Assembly (NCBI RefSeq): GCF_003386165.1
Contig: NZ_QRDV01000004.1
Coordinates: forward strand, 208,541 to 272,540
Length of the DNA: 64,000 nt
From: Winogradskyella eximia
Lineage (GTDB): Bacteria > Bacteroidota > Bacteroidia > Flavobacteriales > Flavobacteriaceae
Direction: 5' to 3'
The notes beneath the pieces are model-generated. The model worked only from the letters and a program-made list of their open reading frames with translations. It did no database searches and had not been told where the DNA came from. The translations under genes and the position numbers were made by a program. This document shows, in pieces, positions 1-9,330 of the stretch (the stretch's first letter is position 1; the number at the start of each line of letters is the position of its first letter).

Positions 1-3000
1 ATCGAATTATTTTGAGAGGCATCAACTACTTCAAAATTTATATTTCTTGCAATACTAGAAGGTAAAACTGTAATAGTTCTCTCTTTAAAACAACCATTTG
101 TATTAGTGACTTTTACAGTATAGGTTCCTGGAGCATTTATTTCAATTTCCGAAGTATTTTCTCCTGTGGGCAACCATGCATAATAATAGTTACTAGGTGA
201 ATCGTCTATAACTCCTCCATTTAAAACAATTGTATCAGGAGAAGAGTTTAAACAATACAAGGTTTCAAATGTTGTTTCAATATTTGGTAACTCAAAAACT
301 GTTAGTTCTATTTCGCTAATACCATAACAAGCATTCGCATTTTCTACACGTCCATATATGATTTGATTGTATGGTATCGTATTGGTAAATGTTGTACCAA
401 TAGGGTTGGTTTCAACCAAAGCATCTTCATAAGTTTCATAAAATACTAAATCTAATCCTGTAGGTGTTCCTGCTAAAACAGTTTCATTAACATCAGTAAG
501 GTTAAAATTCATAAAGCCATCTTCGGTTCCATCGGTATCGCATAATTCTATACTTGCATTGTTTGAAGATGTTGTACTGACTTCTAAAGATATTTCACTA
601 AAATTAATACAACTAGAATCGGTGTTTGTTACTCTGGTATAAACAATTTGTGGGTTGAAAAAGTTATCAAACGAATCACCATCTATCTCATTTTCCTGAT
701 TCTGTGCATCCATTAGAGACAAATAATATTCTACCGTATTTTCAGTAGTATTGTCTGTGATTAATTCTAGGCTTTCGTTAATATTAAAAGTAGTGAAGCC
801 TTCTGGAATACCATCTTCATCACATTGTAAAATGGAAATATTATTTGCTACAGGAATTGGGTTTACTATTATATTAAAGCTCTCAGTTTTATAACAATCT
901 GTGAATGCGATGTTTTCAATTCTAACAAAAATAGTATCATTAAATGCAGCACTATTAGTGTAATTTAATGATAATGCCAATACATTGTCATCTGCGTTTT
1001 CTTGAGTTGCATGAAATGAAATTGCAGTTTCTGACTCCTCTTGATTTCCTCTGATTAGTGGTATTAGTTCTGCCAAATCTATTATAGCTATGCCATCCAA
1101 TTCATCACCAATATTATCACAAACTTCAATCGTATTTAATTCTGCTATTTGTGGAGTTTTAAATACTTCGAGGTTAAAAGAGTTGACATCAAAACAATTG
1201 GTATTATTTGAATTTTCTACACGAACAAATATCGTTTGTGGGTTTTCAATATTTGTATACGGAAACGTAATGTCATTGTCTCCAGAGGTTGCATCATCTT
1301 CAGTTTCAAAGTAACGCACATTATATTCTAAAGGATCTTGCGTTGATAATGCTTCGGGATTTTTATCACTAAAATCAAAACTAGATAAACCATCATTATC
1401 ATTGCCGTCACAAACTTTTACTTCTGTAAGCGGATGAGCTACAGGAATTTCAAAGACTCCAACGACAGCACTTCCTTCTATTGGACATTCACCATTGTTT
1501 GGTTCAATATATACCTCGTAAAAACCAGGTGTGTCCACAAACAACTGTGATGAGGTCTCTGTTAAAGGCAAGCCATTAAAGGACCAAGCGTAGTCTGCAC
1601 CAACAATATCAGTTGCTTCTAAAGTGTAACTGTCATTTGTGCATAATTTTAATTCTGTAGTACTAATGCCATTTTGAATAATATCTATTTCAGAATTAAA
1701 CAGAGATTGAATAAAGGGAGGTAAACCAATTCTACTTTTGTTTTGGTTGGTTCCGGTAATATCTAAAAGTATACCTTGCTCATTGTAATTTGAAGCCAAG
1801 CCATCTGCTTCAGGAAAATTTATAACACCCAAATATCTTGAAATGGTATTATTACCGGTATAACTCAATTGAGCTCTATAAATTTTTCGATCGATACCTA
1901 ATTGCAAAGCACCAGCAGATATTTGATTAGACGTGTGTATCGTTTCTATTGAATTTAGAATATCGTCACTTTCTAAATCCCATTGCATTACATAACTAGT
2001 GCCAGAACCTCCTTCACCTTCGCTAAGGGTAGCATAAACTTTTCGGTTTTCGGCAGAGAATTCCACACCATAAGGACTATTACCTAATGTTGGACTGTAA
2101 AGTTGTAGGTGGTTTGAAACGATTCCTGATTCATTATCAAAATCAAATAAATCTACACTACCAGGAGCATTTCCACCAGACTCGTTAGCATAACCAAAAT
2201 TTGCGGCAATAAGTTTTGAAGCATCAGGTGATGCTTTTAAATAGCCTAAGGCATTTCGTCTATAACCATCGATAGAAATTTCTGGACCTATTTGAGAAAT
2301 GACAGGAGTTGTGGATACACCATTAACATCAATCTTAAAAGCATAAAACGTATCTATAAATTGGGTAATGACCCAAAAAGAAGAACAATCTTCAGCTCTT
2401 ACTGCTGTGATTTTTTCGGAGCATTTATATTTAATTTCTTCGGGATCTGTAGGGTTGTAGGTTACTAAATGTATGTTTTTTTCAATAGGATCTACATCTC
2501 CCAAGCCACCATTAAGTGTCATGTCAATTAGAGAATAGTTGAAGCCATTATTAAAGCCATCGTCTTGGCCAGGAACAGTTCCACCTTGATCATAAGTACC
2601 TGAAAATTGATTAGGGTAGACTTCTGCATTATTGTGATGTGGCTCATCTACAGTAAAAAGATAGAACTTGTCTGGATCGTTTGGTTTGGGAACAATAAGA
2701 CCTGAAGACGTACTTGATGGATCACCTAAAAGTCCTGTGCCTCCAAAATAATTACCATTTGGCATTATTTGATGGTTGCTATTCCAAACCGTTTGTCCAT
2801 CAGAATAAAATAATAAATTTCCTTCTGAATCAGAAATCGATGTACACCCTTCTAGAGTATCTATCTGACCATCCGTAATTGCTGTTACTGAACCATTTTG
2901 GGCATTAAATTGCAGCCCAGCATTGTCTCCAAAATACCAAAATGAAGCTTCATTTTGAGAGAAAATTTGGAAGCTAATAACGAGTAAGACATATACTAAA

Positions 3001-3014
3001 TAGTTCTTTTTCAT
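1..3014 (-). CDS. Large secreted T9SS-type surface protein, C-terminus beyond left edge
   Basis: An open minus-strand frame starts at the ATG at 3012-3014 and stays open to base 1, about 1004 codons, so the C-terminus is outside the window. It begins with a signal peptide (MKKNYLVYVLLVISFQIFSQ). The first half looks like a beta-propeller-like surface domain: phrases such as FWYFGDNAGLQFN and LFYSDGQTVWN recur in flavobacterial T9SS type B cargo. From about residue 440 come repeated ~90-residue Ig/PKD-like modules, each with a pattern like V(F)CDxDGxxDGFxxF and FVRVEN. Such proteins normally end in a type B (gliding-motility-associated) sorting domain; here that is inference because the end is missing. 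It is probably exported by the type IX system and surface-attached. Confidence 0.8.
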   Translation of the reverse strand, partial: MKKNYLVYVLLVISFQIFSQNEASFWYFGDNAGLQFNAQNGSVTAITDGQIDTLEGCTSISDSEGNLLFYSDGQTVWNSNHQIMPNGNYFGGTGLLGDPSSTSSGLIVPKPNDPDKFYLFTVDEPHHNNAEVYPNQFSGTYDQGGTVPGQDDGFNNGFNYSLIDMTLNGGLGDVDPIEKNIHLVTYNPTDPEEIKYKCSEKITAVRAEDCSSFWVITQFIDTFYAFKIDVNGVSTTPVISQIGPEISIDGYRRNALGYLKASPDASKLIAANFGYANESGGNAPGSVDLFDFDNESGIVSNHLQLYSPTLGNSPYGVEFSAENRKVYATLSEGEGGSGTSYVMQWDLESDDILNSIETIHTSNQISAGALQLGIDRKIYRAQLSYTGNNTISRYLGVINFPEADGLASNYNEQGILLDITGTNQNKSRIGLPPFIQSLFNSEIDIIQNGISTTELKLCTNDSYTLEATDIVGADYAWSFNGLPLTETSSQLFVDTPGFYEVYIEPNNGECPIEGSAVVGVFEIPVAHPLTEVKVCDGNDNDGLSSFDFSDKNPEALSTQDPLEYNVRYFETEDDATSGDNDITFPYTNIENPQTIFVRVENSNNTNCFDVNSFNLEVFKTPQIAELNTIEVCDNIGDELDGIAIIDLAELIPLIRGNQEESETAISFHATQENADDNVLALSLNYTNSAAFNDTIFVRIENIAFTDCYKTESFNIIVNPIPVANNISILQCDEDGIPEGFTTFNINESLELITDNTTENTVEYYLSLMDAQNQENEIDGDSFDNFFNPQIVYTRVTNTDSSCINFSEISLEVSTTSSNNASIELCDTDGTEDGFMNFNLTDVNETVLAGTPTGLDLVFYETYEDALVETNPIGTTFTNTIPYNQIIYGRVENANACYGISEIELTVFELPNIETTFETLYCLNSSPDTIVLNGGVIDDSPSNYYYAWLPTGENTSEIEINAPGTYTVKVTNTNGCFKERTITVLPSSIARNINFEVVDASQNNS

Positions 3015-3110
3015 AAGAGCTTTAATGTGTAGAACACATAACGACTACAATATAACAACTAGAACTTAAAAACTCCTAAATTTTGTATTGAATCATTTAT
3101 TACAAAGCTA

Positions 3111-3938
3111 TTATAAATCTCTCTTTTTTAATAATTGATAAGATAAAAAGATGAAAATAGCAGACCAACCTAAAACAATAGCAATCTCGTACCAATGCAC
3201 GGCGTAATCGTAGGCAATGTCTGCTTTGTCCGGAAACTTGGTCATTACAATTCTTCGGAAAGGCTCGTCAATTAACTTATACATAGACTCTAAAGGGAAA
3301 AATCTTTTGATGTTAAAAGCTAAATCCATCGAATTGGTTTGCCATGATAATAGTCCAAAAATGATCCATTCTAAAATATAAAGTATGAATAAAAAACCCA
3401 ATGCAAATGCAGACCGTTTTACTAACATGCCTAAAAATAAACACAAACTAAAGAAACCAACTAGTTTTACAAAATAGGCAAGTAAAAATTCAACCTCTCT
3501 AAAAATGATTGAAGCCTCTGTGTAACTCGAATAATATAAACCAATAAAAAATGTCGCTAAACCAATTAAAATAGTAGCACAAAGTGAGAAAAACACAATG
3601 GTATAGAATTTTGAAAGAATAAATTCCTTTTTGCTTAAACCATCAATGAGGTTTTGTTTTAGAGTTTTGTTGCTGTACTCATTTCCAATCATGCTTACCA
3701 CAACTATGGCAAAGAAGAATTTAAACTGTGAGGCAAAGAAGGTTGTGATATGCCAAATTACAGGAAAGTTGAAAATACCCAACTCGCCTAGTTCTAAAGT
3801 GAAAAAACCGAAAAAATTTATCTTTATAGAAGATAGAATTAATACTGTAAATGGTAATATAAAAGAGATAATTATTAAAACTTTACTAGCTTTATTAAGC
3901 CAAAGTTTTTGCAATTCGAGTTGTATGAGACGTAACAT
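3111..3938 (-). CDS. ABC-2 type transporter permease
   Basis: A 275-aa, very hydrophobic protein with about six membrane segments. The first helix is near residues 20-40 (LIIISFILPFTVLILS); others are near 70-90, 105-135, 150-175, 178-200 and 245-265. Length and layout fit the permease subunit of a two-component ABC-2 exporter (NosY/CcmB-like group). It lies 59 bp downstream of the ATP-binding subunit on the same strand, so the two form an operon read from 4894 to 3111. The cargo cannot be told from sequence; gliding (GldA/GldF-like), antibiotic or lipid export are all possible. The protein is shorter than the gliding GldG subunit and no gldG-like gene is adjacent. Confidence 0.85.
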   Translation of the reverse strand: MLRLIQLELQKLWLNKASKVLIIISFILPFTVLILSSIKINFFGFFTLELGELGIFNFPVIWHITTFFASQFKFFFAIVVVSMIGNEYSNKTLKQNLIDGLSKKEFILSKFYTIVFFSLCATILIGLATFFIGLYYSSYTEASIIFREVEFLLAYFVKLVGFFSLCLFLGMLVKRSAFALGFLFILYILEWIIFGLLSWQTNSMDLAFNIKRFFPLESMYKLIDEPFRRIVMTKFPDKADIAYDYAVHWYEIAIVLGWSAIFIFLSYQLLKKRDL

Positions 3939-3997
3939 ATTTTGATTGGTTTTGCATTAGCCTTTTCAAAAAGGATGTATGCTGATTTTTGATTGGT

Positions 3998-4894
3998 TTA
4001 TTGGTTATCCGTTAGTTGTAAAAACTGCTCCTCTAAACTCTCTTTTCGTTTTACAAGATGTGATAGAAAAATGCCTTTTTCAAACATTAATTTATTAAAA
4101 TCTGAAGCAGACATAGGTTCATTTAAAAAGGCTGTAATGAGTTCTCCTTCTATTTTTACTTTGCCAATATTTGAGTGTGATTCTAAAACATCTAATAATT
4201 CTTGATGTTTTTCAGCCTTTAATTCAAAGAAACCGTGGCTGCTTATCATTTCATCTACACGGCCAGAATATAATTTTTCTCCTTTACGCAATACCACAAC
4301 ATGTGAGCATACTTTTTCAACTTCATCTAAAAGATGTGAAGCTAAGAGGATGGTTGTGCCTTTGGCAGCAATATCTTTTATAATTTCACGAATCTGATGG
4401 ATACCTTGCGGATCTAAACCGTTTGTAGGCTCATCTAAAATTAGAATTTCTGGATCGTTAAGTAGGGCAGAAGCAATGGCTAAACGTTGTTTCATCCCTA
4501 AAGAATAGGTTCTAAATTTGTGTGTTTTTCTGTCTAATAACCCAACAACTGCAAGTTTTTCTTCTATTTTACTGTGGTCAACACCTTTTATCCTGCAGAC
4601 TAGCTTAAGGTTTTGTTCAGCTGTCATGTATGGATAAAAGTTAGGACGTTCAATTATAGCGCCAACTTGCTTTAAAGCATTGTGCGTTGTAATATTGCCA
4701 TCAAACCAATGGAAATCTCCTTGTGTTTTATTTACCACATTTAGTACAATACCTAAAGTAGTAGATTTACCGCTACCATTAGGCCCTAAAATACCATAGA
4801 CATTGCCTTTATTTATAGTAAAACTTAAATCTTTTACGGCAGTTAAATGCCCAAATTTCTTTGTGAGATTATTAATGGTGAGGATTGGTTCCAA
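3998..4894 (-). CDS. ABC transporter ATP-binding protein
   Basis: A 298-aa cytoplasmic ATPase. Walker A GPNGSGKST is near residue 40, the signature YSLGMKQRLAIA near 130, Walker B ILILDEPTNGLDP near 155, and the switch histidine in LLASHLL near 187. The C-terminal ~80 residues are the variable tail typical of ABC-2 exporter ATPases. It powers the permease encoded just downstream. The gene starts at the ATG at 4894. A 215-bp divergent spacer separates it from the plus-strand gene at 5110, so each must have its own promoter in that spacer. Confidence 0.93.
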   Translation of the reverse strand: MEPILTINNLTKKFGHLTAVKDLSFTINKGNVYGILGPNGSGKSTTLGIVLNVVNKTQGDFHWFDGNITTHNALKQVGAIIERPNFYPYMTAEQNLKLVCRIKGVDHSKIEEKLAVVGLLDRKTHKFRTYSLGMKQRLAIASALLNDPEILILDEPTNGLDPQGIHQIREIIKDIAAKGTTILLASHLLDEVEKVCSHVVVLRKGEKLYSGRVDEMISSHGFFELKAEKHQELLDVLESHSNIGKVKIEGELITAFLNEPMSASDFNKLMFEKGIFLSHLVKRKESLEEQFLQLTDNQ

Positions 4895-5109
4895 AATTAG
4901 TTGGTTTTTAGATGCTGAAGTAACTTCAGCAAAAGTTGGTTATGTGTATAAGACGATTAATGCTTTTATTTGTTACAAGAATTTATATTTAATGATAAAT
5001 TATGAATCGGAATTGAGTGATTCAAATCAATCAATAGCTTTAAAAGATAATTTAATCAATTTTAAAAGTAACCTTTTTTTATTCATTTTAAAACCCTTAA
5101 ATTTAGCAC

Positions 5110-6174
5110 ATGAGTGAGGATTTAAAAATATCGAAGCGAAAACCAACATACCCTATTTCTGAAAAATTAGATACGTATTTATCTAAATATAGAAGAAATA
5201 TAGATTTACCTATTTTTTATTCTGATTTACTGCGCTTTCAAGGTTCTGTTGTTGTTTATGATAAAGATGATGTAGATACGCTTTGGGTACGTGTATATTA
5301 CAATGAGTTTGAACGCGAAGAAATTGATATTAGTTTAAAACAAGTGTATTCAAGTTTAATTTCAGATGGTGGGACCAGCATCTTAAAATACCTTAGTGTA
5401 GATGCTATTGATTTTTGCACATTCGGTAATTCTAAACCGTTCAGAATAAAAGTGAGAAATATTCTTAATGATAATTTTACTCATTTTTACGTTAAAACAG
5501 CAGATGCTTCAAGGGTTTATGGATTAGAACTTGAACAAATGTTATCGCCATATCAAATCAATTTTTTGGTTTGTAAAGATACGTTGATTGAAGAGCATAT
5601 TGCCGGTATTCCTGGGGATGAGTTTATAAAGAATATGTTGCCAGATTGTAGTTCATCTGAAAAAGCGCAAATAGCCAAAGAATTTGTGAAGTTTAATGAA
5701 CGTTGTTTAATTAGGCTTTTGGGTGATATGCGCTCTTATAACTATGTGATAGTTCCAACGCATGATTTTGACCATGTTGTATTTAAAATTAGAGCTATAG
5801 ATTTTGATCAGCAATGTTATGAAGGCAATTTAAAAATATATAGACCACAGTTTTTTAAAGAGAATTTTAAGATGGTAGAGTTGGTGCGCGAAAAAATCCA
5901 GGCAGAATCTATACATCAGTATAAAATTGAAGAACGCTCTATTGTTGCTAAAAGAATGATTAGTTATCACACACGCTTAAACGCATTGCTAGATTGCATG
6001 GAAGCAGATGAAATTTCCATTAAAAAGCACATTGATTTAATTAAAGAAGATATCTATAATTATACCTTGGATTTAAACTTTAGAAAAAGTAAAAATATGG
6101 GAGAGGTACTTAAAAATGCACTCGATTTTGTAAAGCGAAATTATGAAGATGTTAGTCTGAAACGTTTTACTTAA
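5110..6174 (+). CDS. Conserved hypothetical with kinase-fold-like motifs
   Basis: A 354-aa soluble protein with no signal peptide or membrane segment; I do not recognise a named family. The middle of the chain has an order of motifs resembling an atypical protein/small-molecule kinase: a lysine in FYVKTADAS (about residue 129), a hinge-like IEEHIAGIPGDEF (160-172), LGDMRSYNYVIV (about 204-215, D and N at catalytic-loop spacing) and AIDFDQQ (about 229-236, metal-binding-like). The last 60 residues are helical. The gene stops at 6174 and overlaps the convergent gene by 4 bp. The kinase reading is inference from motif spacing only. Confidence 0.6.
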   Translation: MSEDLKISKRKPTYPISEKLDTYLSKYRRNIDLPIFYSDLLRFQGSVVVYDKDDVDTLWVRVYYNEFEREEIDISLKQVYSSLISDGGTSILKYLSVDAIDFCTFGNSKPFRIKVRNILNDNFTHFYVKTADASRVYGLELEQMLSPYQINFLVCKDTLIEEHIAGIPGDEFIKNMLPDCSSSEKAQIAKEFVKFNERCLIRLLGDMRSYNYVIVPTHDFDHVVFKIRAIDFDQQCYEGNLKIYRPQFFKENFKMVELVREKIQAESIHQYKIEERSIVAKRMISYHTRLNALLDCMEADEISIKKHIDLIKEDIYNYTLDLNFRKSKNMGEVLKNALDFVKRNYEDVSLKRFT

Positions 6175-6689
6175 TTCCAGTTTTCATCAAAATTTAGATT
6201 ATCGTAATCGTCTAAATCTAAATCGTCTTCAAATTCATTGTAGTCATCATCGTCTTCTTCAGCTTCAAATGTTTTTTCTGGAGCTTGATCTGGAATTTGA
6301 CCATGTACATACATTAAATTAGGATAGTCAGTACCTTCAGCTTCTTCAACGATTTCACCTAATTCTACATAAAACGTCCACATATTCATAAAATCATATA
6401 AGTAGATAAGTCGCGTAGATGCTTCATGAATGATAGAATTAAGAACAGTTTCGTTCATCATCTTAACTTCGTTACCAGCTTCACTCATATCCATCATGGC
6501 AATTTCTTCACCTTGATTCCATTGATCGTCACTCACGTAAAAAGAAGCCATTTCCATACCATCAAAGCCAAAAGATTGTGTAATGGTATTATGTAAATCT
6601 TCCATTGTGTCAGTTTCACGAATTTCTATATCGCGGAACACATCATCTTCGGTATCGTTATCTAATATAATTCTGAATCTGTAAATCAT
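6171..6689 (-). CDS. pRiA4b ORF-3-like (IS1096 TnpR-passenger-like) protein
   Basis: A 172-aa protein. Residues 1-130 match the compact pRiA4b ORF-3 fold: an opening beta-strand (MIYRFRIIL), a helix with LHNTITQSFGFDG, then SFYVSDDQW and LIYLYDFMNMWTFYVEL. The last ~40 residues are a very acidic, low-complexity tail (runs of D/E ending DENWN). The cellular role of the family is unknown; the IS1096 name is historical and no transposon ends flank this gene. A TAACTTTG promoter element lies only 4 nt before the ATG, so the mRNA is probably leaderless. The stop overlaps the convergent 5110-6174 gene by 4 bp. Confidence 0.85.
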   Translation of the reverse strand: MIYRFRIILDNDTEDDVFRDIEIRETDTMEDLHNTITQSFGFDGMEMASFYVSDDQWNQGEEIAMMDMSEAGNEVKMMNETVLNSIIHEASTRLIYLYDFMNMWTFYVELGEIVEEAEGTDYPNLMYVHGQIPDQAPEKTFEAEEDDDDYNEFEDDLDLDDYDNLNFDENWN

Positions 6690-6693
6690 GCTG

Positions 6694-6701
6694 CAAAGTT
6701 A
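6694..6701 (-). promoter_or_regulatory. TAnnTTTG promoter element (TAACTTTG)
   Basis: On the minus strand TAACTTTG ends 4 nt before the ATG at 6689, which puts the expected transcription start at or next to the start codon. Confidence 0.6.
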
Positions 6702-6714
6702 AATCATTTTTTAA

Positions 6715-7731
6715 TTATTTCGTAAAGCGATGTAAAGTAAATGTCATTGCACTAAGCAAAATAAATGCACCAACCTGATGTAGTACTCCTAACCAAACCG
6801 GAACAGCTAAAATTAAAGTTAATACACCTAATAAAAATTGAACACCAACCATTGCTAAAAGTATATTAATACCTTTAGTTTGGTAAACTGTTAAGGTCAT
6901 TCTATTGGCTTTATACCAAATAGCAAGTATAAAAATAACCACAACATAGGCGAAAGTTCTGTGTACAAATTGAACTCCACTTTTACCTTCTAAAAAGTTG
7001 AGGTAGGTTGGCTTTTGTTCTATAAAAACAGTTTCGTGAATCCATTTACCTTCATTCATTAATGGCCAATGGTTATGAATCCATCCTGCATCTAAACCTG
7101 CCACAAAAGCACCATAGATAATTTGAATGATAAGCACAACTAAACCAATTCTAATAAAATTTCTGAATTTTTTTTCAACCGCTTTTTTGTTTGGAAACAT
7201 TAAATCTAAAGCCACCCAAAATGTATAGGCAAAGGTTAAAAATGCTGTAGTTAAATGTGCTGCTAATCTATAATGGCTTACGTTAGGCTCATCTACTAAA
7301 CCAGACTTTACCATATACCATCCTAAAAAGCCTTGAAATCCTCCTAATAAAAGCAGAATAACAGATTTTTTAATGGTGGATTTAGAAAGTCGTTTTTTAA
7401 TTAAGAAATATATAAAAGGAATTACAAATACTAAACCAATAAATCGGCCAATAACTCTGTGAATCCATTCCCAAAAATAGATATCTTTAAATTCTTCTAA
7501 ACCAAAGTGATTATGAAGTTTTTGATATTCGGGATATTGTTTGTATAACTCAAAAGCTTCATTCCATTCTACTTCATTCATAGGTGGAATAGTTCCTGAA
7601 ATTAATTTGTAATTAGAAATGGATAACCCAGAATGTGTTAATCTGGTTATACCTCCAACTACAACCATTATAAAAATAAGAATACAGCCAGTGAGTAGCC
7701 AGTAGATGACAGCCTTATTATCTTTTTTCAT
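6715..7731 (-). CDS. ctaA: Heme A synthase (CtaA/COX15 family)
   Basis: A 338-aa inner-membrane protein with about eight helices arranged as two four-helix halves. Conserved blocks seen: VVVGGITRLTHSGLSI near residues 24-39, a heme-binding histidine in WEWIHRVIGR near 88, HLTTAF near 160, and QFVHRTFAY near 255. CtaA/COX15 oxidises the C8 methyl of heme O to make heme A for aa3/caa3-type cytochrome oxidases, so the host respires oxygen. The length fits the COX15-like branch. It sits 20 bp downstream of the CCA-adding enzyme gene on the same strand and is probably co-transcribed with it. Confidence 0.93.
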   Translation of the reverse strand: MKKDNKAVIYWLLTGCILIFIMVVVGGITRLTHSGLSISNYKLISGTIPPMNEVEWNEAFELYKQYPEYQKLHNHFGLEEFKDIYFWEWIHRVIGRFIGLVFVIPFIYFLIKKRLSKSTIKKSVILLLLGGFQGFLGWYMVKSGLVDEPNVSHYRLAAHLTTAFLTFAYTFWVALDLMFPNKKAVEKKFRNFIRIGLVVLIIQIIYGAFVAGLDAGWIHNHWPLMNEGKWIHETVFIEQKPTYLNFLEGKSGVQFVHRTFAYVVVIFILAIWYKANRMTLTVYQTKGINILLAMVGVQFLLGVLTLILAVPVWLGVLHQVGAFILLSAMTFTLHRFTK

Positions 7732-7751
7732 AGCACTTATATTTTTAAGAT

Positions 7752-9170
7752 TTAGTTTGTTGAAACTTTTAATCCTAATTTTTCTCCTTTTTCTAACATC
7801 AATTGAAAAGCAGCCTCATGTTCATTTGGGATTTCTCCTTCTAATATGGCTTCTTTTATTGCTTCTTTAATTAATCCAATCTCTCTTGAAGGTTTTAAAT
7901 TGAAGGTTTTCATAATCTCCTCGCCAGTTACAGGCGGCTGGAAATTTCTAACCTGATCACGTTCTTCAACTTCAATAATTTTATCCCTTACTTTCTGAAA
8001 GTTATTGTGGTATTTTTTGAATTTTTTTGGATTCTTTGTTGTGATATCAGCCTCACAAAGTGTCATTAAATCTTCAACATTATCACCAGCATCAAAAACC
8101 AAACGTCTAACGGCAGAATCTGTTACTTCTGTAGCTAAAACTATAGGTCTAGAACTCATAAATACCATTTTTTGAACAAACTTCATTTTGTCATTTAGTG
8201 GCATTTTTAAACGTTTGAAGAGTTTGTAAACCATTTTTGAGCCTACAAATTCATGCGCATGAAACGTCCAACCAATTTTTTTGTGGAATTTCTTTGTTGG
8301 TGCTTTTCCAATATCGTGCAATAATGCAGCCCAACGTAACCAAAGGTTATCTGTGGTTTTTGCAATATTGTCAACTACTTCTAAGGTGTGGTAAAAATTG
8401 TCTTTGTGGCGTTGCCCTTCAATCTCATCAATACCTTTTAAGGCTGTTAATTCTGGAAGAATAAAATTTAAAAGTCCTGTGTTTTCTAAATGAATAAACC
8501 CAATAGAAGGAGTTTTACTTTCAAGAATTTTATTGAGTTCAACAACAATCCGTTCTTTAGTAATAATCTTTATGCGTTCTTTATTATCAGCAATAGCTTT
8601 AAGAGACGCTTCTTCAATTTTAAAATTGAGTTGCGTTGCAAAACGTATTGCCCTCATCATACGCAACGGATCATCACTATATGTAATATTTGCATCCAAA
8701 GGTGTACGGATAATACCTTTATCTAAATCGCTAAGGCCATTAAAGGGATCTAATAAATCTCCAAAATTATCTTTGTTTAAGCTTAATGCTAACGCATTAA
8801 TTGTGAAATCGCGACGATTTTGATCGTCTTCTAAAGTTCCATTTTCAACAATAGGATTTCTGCTGTCTTCATTATAACTTTCCTTACGCGCTCCTACAAA
8901 TTCTATTTCAATATCATCATAACGCAACATAGCGGTTCCGTAAGTTTTAAAAACTTGAACTTTAGGTTGGTTAGGTAGGTTTTTAGCAACTTGTTTGGCT
9001 AATTCAATACCACTGCCAACAGCAACGATATCTATATCTTTAGCGTCACCGCGTTCTAAAAGATAATCACGCACAAAACCACCAATGACATAGCTTTCTA
9101 CTTGTAATTCTTCACTAGATTGCGTGATGTATTTAAATATGTCGTGTTTTAATGCTTGTTTGTGATTCAT
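7752..9170 (-). CDS. cca: CCA tRNA nucleotidyltransferase with HD domain
   Basis: A 472-aa cytoplasmic enzyme. The class II nucleotidyltransferase head has GGFVRDYLLER (about 25-36) and DIDIVAVG (about 41-48, metal aspartates). It is followed by the RRDFTINALA motif (about 119-128), the nucleotide-selecting region with RAIRFATQLNF (about 173-183), and an HD phosphohydrolase domain with LLHDIGKAPTKKF (about 286-298). It adds or repairs the 3' CCA of tRNAs. Poly(A) polymerases share this head, but the full motif set and HD domain fit the tRNA enzyme. A TATCTTTG promoter lies about 62 nt upstream. Confidence 0.9.
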   Translation of the reverse strand: MNHKQALKHDIFKYITQSSEELQVESYVIGGFVRDYLLERGDAKDIDIVAVGSGIELAKQVAKNLPNQPKVQVFKTYGTAMLRYDDIEIEFVGARKESYNEDSRNPIVENGTLEDDQNRRDFTINALALSLNKDNFGDLLDPFNGLSDLDKGIIRTPLDANITYSDDPLRMMRAIRFATQLNFKIEEASLKAIADNKERIKIITKERIVVELNKILESKTPSIGFIHLENTGLLNFILPELTALKGIDEIEGQRHKDNFYHTLEVVDNIAKTTDNLWLRWAALLHDIGKAPTKKFHKKIGWTFHAHEFVGSKMVYKLFKRLKMPLNDKMKFVQKMVFMSSRPIVLATEVTDSAVRRLVFDAGDNVEDLMTLCEADITTKNPKKFKKYHNNFQKVRDKIIEVEERDQVRNFQPPVTGEEIMKTFNLKPSREIGLIKEAIKEAILEGEIPNEHEAAFQLMLEKGEKLGLKVSTN

Positions 9171-9231
9171 AAGACAATTGAAACTACAGGTGCTTTATAT
9201 ATTAATTAAAACAGCTGTATTTTTAGCTGTG

Positions 9232-9239
9232 CAAAGATA
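9232..9239 (-). promoter_or_regulatory. TAnnTTTG promoter element (TATCTTTG)
   Basis: On the minus strand TATCTTTGCAC lies about 62 nt before the cca ATG at 9170 and would drive cca and probably ctaA. Confidence 0.6.
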
Positions 9240-9330
9240 CGACACGTAGCTAATCTTTTAAAATGAATGTCAAGCTTTTTGAGATGCGAGAATTATTTAG
9301 AATTTTATAGTGGCAATAAAAAGAAATAGG

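Noticed and set aside
6171-6689. IS1096-type transposon suggested by the family name
   Set aside because: No transposase, terminal repeats or target duplication are seen; the name is historical.
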